A stretch of 6,764 nucleotides of DNA, from contig JAVEEH010000028.1 of assembly GCA_030840545.1 (NCBI GenBank), forward strand, positions 1 through 6,764, given 5' to 3'. The notes under the pieces were generated by a model. It was not told where the DNA came from. It saw nothing but the letters and a program-made list of their open reading frames with translations, and did no database searches. Below are positions 1 through 5,706 of this stretch, in pieces. Numbering within the stretch: the first letter of the stretch is position 1; each line of letters starts with the position of its first letter. Source of the DNA: Frankiaceae bacterium (lineage in GTDB: Bacteria > Actinomycetota > Actinomycetes > JAFAQI01). A program made the translations under genes and the position numbers.

Positions 1-4
1 ACGA

Positions 5-853
5 GTGCGCGCCGGCGCGGCGGCGGCGTGCGCGGCCCTCGCGGTTGCGGTTGCGCTGATCGCCGTCCCGCACCTGAACGACAAGGCGCGCACTCCCATC
101 GCCGGAGGCGTCACGACGTTGCTAACGCCGGACCGGCCGCTCTCGGCCACGCAACTGCAGGCGGCAGCCGCGATCATTCAACGTCGACTGCAGGCGGTCG
201 GTGTAGCTGGCACAGCCGGCGTGCGCGGCGGGCAGGTGGCGATCAAGTCCGCCGCCGCGAGCCGGACGACGATCTCGTCGATCGCCGCTCGCGGTGAGCT
301 CCAGTTTCGACAGGTGCTGGCCGCGAAGGCCCCGGCGGCCGGGACGGGGTCACTGCCCCAAGGCGCCGCGAGTCTCGCCGACGCCGAACGCCTGTATGCG
401 GATCGCCGGTGCGGCCCCGTGGCGGACGGCCTGGACCAGTCGACGTCCGCCGCCAACTACCTCGTCACGTGCGACAGCCAGTTCGAATACCTGCTGGGAC
501 CGCCGGAAGTGGACAACGGCGACGTCGCGCGCGTGGGCGCTTCCAGCGACCAGCTCGGAAGCTGGCTCGTCCAGCTGACTTTCAACCATGCCGGCGCCGG
601 CACCTGGCTCACGCTCACCGCACACGCAGCCCTGCAGCCGGACATGCCGACCTGCCAGCCACCGTCCGGCTGCAACGCCGTCGCGATGGTGGTGGACGGC
701 ACGGTCGTGTCCGCCCCGCGGATCACAGATCCGCACGGCATCAGAGGTGGCCACGCTCAGATCGTCGGGAACTTCACGGAGGGGCGGGCGCGGGCACTGG
801 CGGCAAGTGTCAGCGCCGTGCCACTGCCGGCCGGCTTCACGATCGCCAACTGA
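5..853 (+). CDS. Stand-alone SecD P1-domain protein, membrane anchored (SecD-like, lacks transporter core)
   Basis: The 282-residue product begins with an Ala/Val-rich hydrophobic stretch (about residues 3-22) that should act as a signal anchor, placing the rest outside the membrane. The remainder resembles the periplasmic P1 region of SecD. Residues 47-67 match the helix containing IIQRRLQAVGV, 98-105 (ELQFRQVL) match the TAxLeFRpV strand, 162-205 (YLLGPPEV to WLTLT) and 224-259 (VAMVVDGTVVSAP, then IVGNFTE) match the head subdomain. Two cysteine pairs, C136/C156 and C217/C223, could form disulfides. The chain ends about 10 residues after the region where SecD normally enters its RND transmembrane helices, so it cannot itself be a proton-driven translocase subunit. 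The frame is open back to the window edge and the GTG at 5 is only the first visible start, so the true N-terminus may lie upstream. It is convergent with the steroid operon and shows no functional link to it. Its role is unknown; being an accessory or relic of SecD is inference. Confidence 0.72.
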   Translation: MRAGAAAACAALAVAVALIAVPHLNDKARTPIAGGVTTLLTPDRPLSATQLQAAAAIIQRRLQAVGVAGTAGVRGGQVAIKSAAASRTTISSIAARGELQFRQVLAAKAPAAGTGSLPQGAASLADAERLYADRRCGPVADGLDQSTSAANYLVTCDSQFEYLLGPPEVDNGDVARVGASSDQLGSWLVQLTFNHAGAGTWLTLTAHAALQPDMPTCQPPSGCNAVAMVVDGTVVSAPRITDPHGIRGGHAQIVGNFTEGRARALAASVSAVPLPAGFTIAN

Positions 854-910
854 CGACGCAACGGCGCGGGCACGGAGCTCTAACGTGGACGGCACAGCCG
901 CTGACGGCCC
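854..910. other. Convergent intergenic gap
   Basis: These 57 bases separate the stop codons of two genes that meet tail to tail. A 6-base inverted repeat (AGCTCT at 876-881 and AGAGCT at 913-918) encloses a small CGGC-ACA-GCCG hairpin (890-900). No T-run follows on either strand, so a conventional intrinsic terminator is not convincing. No promoter or small gene was seen. Confidence 0.4.
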
Positions 911-1825
911 TCAGAGCTTGAGGTCGGTGCCGACCGCAAAGCCGTGCCGGGCACCGTCGCCGAGGAAGGCCCCCACTGTCTTCTCGAGCTCGTCGACCGT
1001 CCAGGTCTCGCCCTCCGCCGCGAAAACGCCGTCGAGACTGGGCGCCTTCATGACGCCGACCTTGCCGCTGTAGACGACGAAGACGTTGCCGGTGACGTGG
1101 TCGGCGGCCCGGCTGCCGAGCCAGACGACGACCGGCGCGACATGCTCGATCGCCCACGGGTCCACCTCGTCACCGTCGGGTGGCGGCGGGAACGTCGCCT
1201 CGGTCATCGCGGTCCGCGCGCGCGGAGCGAGTGCGTTGGCGCGCACGCCATAGCGACCGGCCCCGTGGGCGACCGCGAGGGTGAGCGCCGCGATGCCGGC
1301 CTTCGCCGCCGAGTAGTTGGGCTGTCCCGGGGAGCCGAAGAGGAATGCCTCCGAGGCGGTGTTGACGACCCGGGCCCATTGGGGCTCGCCGGTCGCCTTC
1401 GACCGCTCACGCCAGTAGGCCGTCGCGGCCTGGCAGGTCGCCGCATGCCCACGCAGGTGCACCCGGAGCACCGTGTCCCACTCGTCGGCGGACATCGAGA
1501 AGATCATGCGGTCGCGCAGCACGCCGGCGTTGTTGACGAGCACGTTGAGGTCGCCGTAGGTCGAGATGGCACGAGCCACCAGCGCCGTGCAGAAGTCCCA
1601 GTCACCGACGTCACCCGGCATGCCGACAGCCTCACCGCCGGCTGCGACGATCTCAGCGGCCACCGACTCCGCCGCAGCACCGATGTCGTTCACCACGACC
1701 TTGGCGCCCGCGGCGCCGAGCGCGATCGCCTCGGCCCGGCCGAGCCCGGCACCCGCACCTGTGACGACCGCGACCCCGCCGTCGAGCTCCGAGCCGCTGA
1801 ACGACGGCACCAACGGCTTCACCAC
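911..1825 (-). CDS. SDR-family dehydrogenase of the MFE-2/17beta-HSD4 type, probably steroid or hydroxyacyl-CoA dehydrogenase
   Basis: This 304-residue cytoplasmic oxidoreductase has the full SDR layout: nucleotide-binding TGAGAGLG at 22-29, an acidic D47 after the second strand (favouring NAD over NADP), NNAG at 98-101, and catalytic S158, Y171 and K175. The stretch NNAGVLRDR and then RVHLRGH (121-127) closely resembles the dehydrogenase unit of human HSD17B4, which also has His where classical SDRs have the catalytic-helix Asn. The C-terminal part (from about 223) also follows the HSD17B4 pattern, including a final helix rich in acidic residues. M. tuberculosis Hsd4A (Rv3502c) and Rv3548c are the likely relatives. 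Expected activity is NAD-dependent oxidation of a beta-hydroxyacyl-CoA side chain or of a 17beta-hydroxysteroid; the sequence does not decide which. It is the third gene of the operon, 13 bases after the ltp2 stop. GTG is used as start, with a good ribosome binding site; the next codon is also GTG and could serve instead. Confidence 0.88.
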   Translation of the reverse strand: MVKPLVPSFSGSELDGGVAVVTGAGAGLGRAEAIALGAAGAKVVVNDIGAAAESVAAEIVAAGGEAVGMPGDVGDWDFCTALVARAISTYGDLNVLVNNAGVLRDRMIFSMSADEWDTVLRVHLRGHAATCQAATAYWRERSKATGEPQWARVVNTASEAFLFGSPGQPNYSAAKAGIAALTLAVAHGAGRYGVRANALAPRARTAMTEATFPPPPDGDEVDPWAIEHVAPVVVWLGSRAADHVTGNVFVVYSGKVGVMKAPSLDGVFAAEGETWTVDELEKTVGAFLGDGARHGFAVGTDLKL

Positions 1826-1834
1826 GACGCGGAT

Positions 1835-1840
1835 CTCCTC
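1835..1840 (-). promoter_or_regulatory. Ribosome binding site of the SDR gene
   Basis: GAGGAG on the minus strand lies 9 bases before the GTG at 1825 and touches the ltp2 stop codon (1839-1841). It supports the GTG start and suggests that SDR translation follows from ribosomes finishing ltp2. Confidence 0.65.
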
Positions 1841-3020
1841 ATCGGTAAGCGCCCACCATCAGCGCACTCGTCGGCACGCCGGTGCCACCCGTGACCAGCA
1901 CGTGCTCGGCGCCTTCGACCTGGTTGACCGAGGTGCCACGCACTTGCCGCACCCCTTCGGCGATGCCGTTCATGCCGTGCAGATAGGCCTCGCCGAGCTG
2001 TCCGCCATGCGTGTTGATCGGCAGCCGACCGCCAACCTCGATCGCGCCTTCGGCGATGAAGTCCTTGGCCTCGCCGGGCCCGCAGAAACCGAACTCCTCG
2101 AGCTGCGCAAGCACGAACGGTGTGAAGTGGTCGTAGAGGACAGCCGTCGCGACGTCGTCCGGTCCGAGCCCCGACGTCTCCCAGATCTGACGCGCGCAGG
2201 TGCCCATCTCGGGCAGCCCGACGATCGAGTCACGGAAGAACGACCGCATCATGTGCTGGTCGTCGGCCATCCCTTGCGCAGCGGCCTCGATGACAGCCAT
2301 CGGCTGGCGCAGGTCGCGGGCGCGCTCGACGGTCGTCACCAGCATCGCCTGGCCGCCGTCGGTCTCCTGGCAGCAGTCGAGCAGATGCAGCGGCTCCACG
2401 ATCCAGCGCGACGCCTGATGGTCCTCGAGGGTGATCGGCTGGCCGTAGAAGTGCGCCGCCGGGTTGGTCGCTGCGTGCCGACGGTCGGCCACGGCGACAC
2501 GACCGAAGTCCTCGCTCGTCACGCCGTACTCGTGCATCATCCGCGTCGCGAACATCGCCACCCACGATGCCGGGGTCAGCAGGCCGTGCGGTGACGTCCA
2601 GGCGAACTGCGCTTCCTCTGCCGTCGCGCCCGCCGGCCGATCCTGTACGCCGGACCCGAATCGTCGCCCGCTGCGTTCGTTGAACGCGCGGTAACAGATG
2701 ACGTAGTCGGCGACACCCGACGCGACCGCCATCGCGGCCTGTTGCACGGTCGCGCACGGCGCCCCACCGCCGAAATGGATGCGGCTGAAGTGCGTCAGCT
2801 CGGGGATGCCGAGGCCGCGCATGATCTCGCTCTCCGGGTTGGTCTCCATCGTGAACGTGGACAGCCCGTTGACCTCGGCCGGCTCGACCCCGGCGTCGGC
2901 GCAAGCCGCCGCACACGCCTCCAAGGCGAGCTGCAGCTCGCTGCGCCCGGAGCTCTTCGAGAACTCGGTCGCACCGATGCCGACGATGGCGGCCTGGCCG
3001 GCGTAGGTGTGACGGGTCAC
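1839..3020 (-). CDS. ltp2: Ltp2-type thiolase-fold steroid side-chain retroaldolase
   Basis: Ltp2 cleaves 17-hydroxy-3-oxo-4-pregnene-20-carboxyl-CoA into androstenedione and propionyl-CoA, the final carbon-carbon cut of sterol side-chain degradation. The 393-residue product is a lipid-transfer/SCP-x thiolase-like protein with the usual start (AIVGIGATEF at 11-20) and end (TGGTGVPTSALMV at 377-389). Two tyrosines, Y296 in VLYDHFTPF and Y346 in LGEAYLHG, have the same 50-residue spacing as the catalytic pair I recall for T. curvata Ltp2 (Y294 and Y344). N336 and H338-G340 form the thiolase-like NTHGG loop. C89 lies near where thiolases keep their nucleophile. Known Ltp2 is active only in complex with the DUF35 domain of ChsH2, and that gene lies directly upstream here. 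The two genes share a GTGA, so this GTG start is translationally coupled to the fused chsH gene; a GGAG lies 8 bases before it. Substrate identity is inferred from context; another branched hydroxyacyl-CoA remains possible. Confidence 0.9.
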   Translation of the reverse strand: MTRHTYAGQAAIVGIGATEFSKSSGRSELQLALEACAAACADAGVEPAEVNGLSTFTMETNPESEIMRGLGIPELTHFSRIHFGGGAPCATVQQAAMAVASGVADYVICYRAFNERSGRRFGSGVQDRPAGATAEEAQFAWTSPHGLLTPASWVAMFATRMMHEYGVTSEDFGRVAVADRRHAATNPAAHFYGQPITLEDHQASRWIVEPLHLLDCCQETDGGQAMLVTTVERARDLRQPMAVIEAAAQGMADDQHMMRSFFRDSIVGLPEMGTCARQIWETSGLGPDDVATAVLYDHFTPFVLAQLEEFGFCGPGEAKDFIAEGAIEVGGRLPINTHGGQLGEAYLHGMNGIAEGVRQVRGTSVNQVEGAEHVLVTGGTGVPTSALMVGAYR

Positions 3021-3032
3021 GGGGCGAGCTCC
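3017..3032 (-). promoter_or_regulatory. GTGA stop-start overlap and ribosome binding site for ltp2
   Basis: On the minus strand GTGA (3020-3017) contains both the ltp2 GTG start and the TGA stop of the fused chsH gene. GGAG (3032-3029) sits 8 bases upstream, inside the end of that gene. This geometry indicates coupled translation of two proteins expected to form one complex. Confidence 0.75.
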
Positions 3033-4456
3033 AGCTCGACCGTGCCGGTCACGTGCGGGCCGAGCTCATTCGTCGCCTGGACGGCGACCACCGCCCGTCC
3101 GGTGTCGGCGTCGACCGTCTGCACCGACCCGGCGAACGTGAGCGGCAGGTAGGGGTAGGCGGGCGCACCGAGACGCACCCGCAACGCGGTCACGACCGCC
3201 TCGGGGCCGGTCCAGTCCGTGACATACCGCTCCATCAACCCGAGTGACGTGTTGATGTTGAAGAAGATGTCCTTCGAGCCCTTCTGCAGAGCCAGGTCGC
3301 GGTCGTGGTGCACGTCCTGGAAGTCACGGGTGGCAAGCGCCCCGGCGACGATCTGGGTGGGGACGACCGGCAGCACCCACAGCGGGAGCCGGTCGCCGTC
3401 CTGGACGGTCGCGGCGCTCAGCGTCTCCTCACGCCGGCGCGGCGTCGCCGGACGGAACTGCGGCACCGAGATCGGGCCGCGGGAGTCAGTGGCGCCTTCG
3501 ACGAGAGCCGGGTGGCTGTCGAGCCACTCGACCTCGAGCGGCATGCCGATCTGCAGCTGGTCGGCCTCCACACCCACGAGGTCGGCCACGATCCGTGGGC
3601 CTTCCTCCAGCTCGACGAGACCCACCGGCAACGGATAGCGGAAGCCGCCGACCTGCGGGTGGTGCACGACGTTGAAGGAGTAGAGCGTGCCGCGCCCCGC
3701 CCCGATGGTGTAACCGATGTCGAACGCACCGCACGTCGCGCAACGCGGAGTCGGCGGGAAGAACGTCGCGCCGCACACCTGGCAGCGGGGGATCCGCAGC
3801 TCATGCGCGCGGTAGCCGTCGAACAGCGACTGGTTGTCGCGGTTGATGCCCGGCCGCGGCCGCAACGACGGCGCCGGGTCCGGCGCCGGACGCGCACCCT
3901 CCATCGACGGCGGCGCCGCGCCGGTGCCGGGCCTGAACTTCAGGATCCGGAAGAGGAGGTCACCGACGTGCTCACCGTCGGCGGTGGTGTAGCGGTGCCG
4001 GGTCGTCACGAAGTGACCGATGCCGAGCGCTGTCTTCTTCTCCTCCGACACATCCTCGAGCAGCTGCACGTTCTGCAGCCGGTCGCCGGGGCGCAGATAG
4101 CGCGCGATCTCGAGCTCACTGTTGACGGCGACGACACCGACGAAGCCGGCCTCCTCGAGCAGTCGCATCACCTTGCTGCGTGGATCGTCGGCCGGCGCCT
4201 TCGCGACCGGCCGGAACCGCGCCTGCGCCGGCAGGCCGGGGCGGTCCCAGATGTCCAGCGTCGCCGGGGGCGCGACCAGGCCGCCGTGCCGGCTCTTCGC
4301 CGCCAGGTCCGCGTCGGTGTAGACCGGGTTGCCGTCGCCCATGGCGTCGCACCAGTCGGCAATCGCCGGGGCGCTGACGGGGTGCCGAGCGACCTGCACC
4401 GGACCCTGCGCCCCGACGAAACCGCGGAGCCGGGCGAGCAGATCGTCAGCCGACAT
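3017..4456 (-). CDS. chsH2: Fused ChsH2-ChsH1 steroid enoyl-CoA hydratase (MaoC-like + DUF35 zinc ribbon/OB + MaoC)
   Basis: The product should hydrate the C17 double bond of 3-oxo-4,17-pregnadiene-20-carboxyl-CoA and dock Ltp2. Residue numbers here count from a TTG at 4492; the ATG at 4456 (residue 13) is preferred as start because GGGAGGGG lies 8 bases upstream, which gives 479 residues. Residues about 13-188 form a MaoC-like hot-dog half whose D53-x-N-P-x-Y58-x-D60 motif has Tyr in place of the catalytic His, as expected for the substrate-binding ChsH2 half. Residues about 217-348 form a DUF35 domain: a zinc ribbon C237xxC240...C251xxC254 followed by an OB fold that ends in PQFRPA. A charged Arg/Glu linker (349-366) leads into a complete ChsH1-like half (367-491) with an intact hydratase motif: D390, H395 and D397 in DFQDVHHD. 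M. tuberculosis encodes these parts as two proteins (about 311 and 129 residues). This is the first gene of the operon and overlaps ltp2 by four bases. Domain calls are firm; the exact substrate is inferred. Confidence 0.9.
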   Translation of the reverse strand: MSADDLLARLRGFVGAQGPVQVARHPVSAPAIADWCDAMGDGNPVYTDADLAAKSRHGGLVAPPATLDIWDRPGLPAQARFRPVAKAPADDPRSKVMRLLEEAGFVGVVAVNSELEIARYLRPGDRLQNVQLLEDVSEEKKTALGIGHFVTTRHRYTTADGEHVGDLLFRILKFRPGTGAAPPSMEGARPAPDPAPSLRPRPGINRDNQSLFDGYRAHELRIPRCQVCGATFFPPTPRCATCGAFDIGYTIGAGRGTLYSFNVVHHPQVGGFRYPLPVGLVELEEGPRIVADLVGVEADQLQIGMPLEVEWLDSHPALVEGATDSRGPISVPQFRPATPRRREETLSAATVQDGDRLPLWVLPVVPTQIVAGALATRDFQDVHHDRDLALQKGSKDIFFNINTSLGLMERYVTDWTGPEAVVTALRVRLGAPAYPYLPLTFAGSVQTVDADTGRAVVAVQATNELGPHVTGTVELELAP

Positions 4457-4513
4457 GGCCGTCGCCCCTCCCGCTCCACCGTGGCTGGCCAATTACGTTC
4501 CAGGTCGGTATGA
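4457..4513. promoter_or_regulatory. Divergent promoter region between the chsH-ltp2-SDR and chsE2-chsE1 operons
   Basis: These 57 bases are the only non-coding space between the two operons and should hold both promoters. The middle is visibly less GC-rich than its surroundings. An imperfect inverted repeat, TACGTTC (4494-4500) and GAATGTA (4512-4518), with one mismatch in seven and an 11-base spacer, may be a repressor operator; its right arm runs over the chsE2 start. A weak plus-strand promoter could be TGGCCA (4486-4491), a 17-base gap and TATGAA (4509-4514), which would fit a chsE2 start at 4523 rather than 4514. No clear match to the mycobacterial KstR palindrome (TnnAACnnGTTnnA) was found; TGGAAC on the minus strand fits only one half of it. 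Location is well supported, the individual elements are not. Confidence 0.45.
4465..4472 (-). promoter_or_regulatory. Ribosome binding site deciding the chsH2-chsH1 start
   Basis: GGGAGGGG on the minus strand is 8 bases upstream of the ATG at 4456. The in-frame TTG at 4492 has no comparable site and would leave only 21 bases between divergent starts. The 12 extra residues it would add are Gly/Ala-rich and resemble no domain. Confidence 0.6.
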
Positions 4514-5683
4514 ATGTATCTGATGAGGTTTCAGGAAACGGCCGAGGAGCGGGCCCTCCGCCGGGAGCTGCGCGCCTACTTCGCGACGCTGATGGACGCG
4601 GAGGAGCGAGCCGGCCTCGGCGCGCCGGGTGAGAACGAGCCGGCCTTCCGCCGCATCGTGCGACGGCTCGGACAGGACGGCTGGCTCGGTGTCGGCTGGC
4701 CGACGGAGTACGGCGGGCAGGGCCGGTCCGCGGTCGAGCAGTTCATCATGTTCGACGAGGTGCAGCGGGCCGGCGTCCCGTTCCCGTTCGTGACGATCAA
4801 CACGGTCGGCCCGACCCTGATGCGCTTCGGGACCGACGAGCAGAAGGCGGCCTACCTGCCGCGCATCCTCGCTGGTGAGCTCAACGTCGCCATCGGCTAC
4901 ACCGAGCCCGGCGCCGGCACCGACCTCGCCTCGCTGCGGACCTCGGCGCGGCTCGACGGCGACGCGTGGGTTATCAACGGCAACAAGGTCTTCACCTCGG
5001 GCGCCAACCAGGCCGACCTCGTCTGGTTGGCCTGCCGCACCGATCCGGACCTGCCCAAGCACAAGGGTCTGTCCATGATCATGGTGCCGACCGACTCACC
5101 GGGCTTCCGGTGCACCCCGATCGTGACCGTCGGCGACATCGTCACGACGACGACCTACTACGACGACGTGCACGTGCCCGCCACCAACCTGGTGGGCGAG
5201 CGCGGCGGCGGCTGGCGGATGATCACGACGCAGCTCAACCACGAACGCGTCGGCCTCGCGGCACTCGGCGGGCCGGCCTGGCGCCTGTGGGGTGAAGTCC
5301 GGGCCTGGGCCGACGCCAACGGGACCGCGGATCTGCCGTGGGTGCGCGCCGACCTGGCCGACTGCTATGCCCGGCTCGAAGCGATGAAGCTGCTCAACTG
5401 GCAGATGGTCGAGGCGATCGCCGAGGACCGGCTGCAGCCGGCAGAGGCGTCGTCGGCGAAGTTCTACGGCACCGAGACCCACGTCCTCGTCTATCGCAAG
5501 CTGCTCACGATCCTGGGTGCCGGCGGTTGGCAGCGGCCGGGGTCGCCGGGTGCGGCGTTGCACGGCCGGGTCGAGCGGATGGGACGGTCCGCCCAGATCA
5601 ACACGTTCGGCGGCGGGGTCAACGAGATCCAGCGGGAAATCGTCGCCGCGGCCGGCCTCGGCATGAAGCGGACCGCACGATGA
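4514..5683 (+). CDS. chsE2: ChsE2 (FadE29)-like acyl-CoA dehydrogenase subunit
   Basis: This is one half of an alpha2beta2 FAD-dependent acyl-CoA dehydrogenase that would desaturate 3-oxo-4-pregnene-20-carboxyl-CoA, the C22 stage of sterol breakdown. The 389-residue length matches the family. In order: an N-terminal helical domain containing LGVGWPTEYGG (58-68); the FAD/substrate strand region starting at AIGYTEPGAGTDLASLR (126-142), which carries the flavin-contacting TE and the Thr/Asp pair; KVFTSGA (158-164); and a C-terminal helical domain ending in TFGGGVNEIQREIVAA (364-379). E244 in QLNHERV occupies the position of the catalytic base in isovaleryl- and long-chain-type dehydrogenases, and corresponds to about E241 of FadE29 by length. 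The ATG at 4514 has only a weak AGG at 4502-4504; the ATG at 4523 is an alternative. The frame is closed by TGA just upstream, so no longer form exists. The gene is cotranscribed with the following partner subunit. The general family is certain, the ChsE2 assignment strong. Confidence 0.88.
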   Translation: MYLMRFQETAEERALRRELRAYFATLMDAEERAGLGAPGENEPAFRRIVRRLGQDGWLGVGWPTEYGGQGRSAVEQFIMFDEVQRAGVPFPFVTINTVGPTLMRFGTDEQKAAYLPRILAGELNVAIGYTEPGAGTDLASLRTSARLDGDAWVINGNKVFTSGANQADLVWLACRTDPDLPKHKGLSMIMVPTDSPGFRCTPIVTVGDIVTTTTYYDDVHVPATNLVGERGGGWRMITTQLNHERVGLAALGGPAWRLWGEVRAWADANGTADLPWVRADLADCYARLEAMKLLNWQMVEAIAEDRLQPAEASSAKFYGTETHVLVYRKLLTILGAGGWQRPGSPGAALHGRVERMGRSAQINTFGGGVNEIQREIVAAAGLGMKRTAR

Positions 5684-5706
5684 CAGCCACGCGGGGGCTG
5701 CGATGA
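5680..5706 (+). other. Eight-codon mini-ORF bridging the chsE2 stop and chsE1 start
   Basis: An ATG at 5680-5682 overlaps the chsE2 stop as ATGA. It reads eight codons (MTATRGLR) and ends in a TGA at 5704-5706 that itself overlaps the chsE1 ATG (5703-5705) as ATGA. A GGGGG run at 5693-5697, five bases before the chsE1 ATG, can act as its ribosome binding site. The arrangement could pass terminating ribosomes along to chsE1, or it may be chance. Confidence 0.35.

Noticed and set aside
876..918. Possible bidirectional terminator between the convergent genes
   Set aside because: The AGCTCT/AGAGCT arms are only 6 bases with a 31-base interior and no T-run. The right arm also lies inside the SDR coding end.
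944..1894. 316-codon plus-strand open frame opposite the SDR gene
   Set aside because: Its translation is Arg/Gly-rich without motifs, while the minus strand holds every SDR signature in order.
4457..4492. TTG-initiated 12-residue N-terminal extension of the fused hydratase
   Set aside because: It has no good ribosome binding site and encodes Gly/Ala-rich filler. It would leave only 21 bases between the divergent starts, whereas the ATG at 4456 has a strong site 8 bases upstream.
4494..4500. KstR operator half-site (GAAC on the minus strand)
   Set aside because: Only one half of the TnnAACnnGTTnnA pattern fits, so this is not enough to call a KstR site.
3305..4513. 402-codon plus-strand open frame opposite the fused chsH gene
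   Set aside because: It is rich in Arg, resembles no family, and lies fully antisense to a gene with clear catalytic motifs. Long antisense frames are expected at this GC content.
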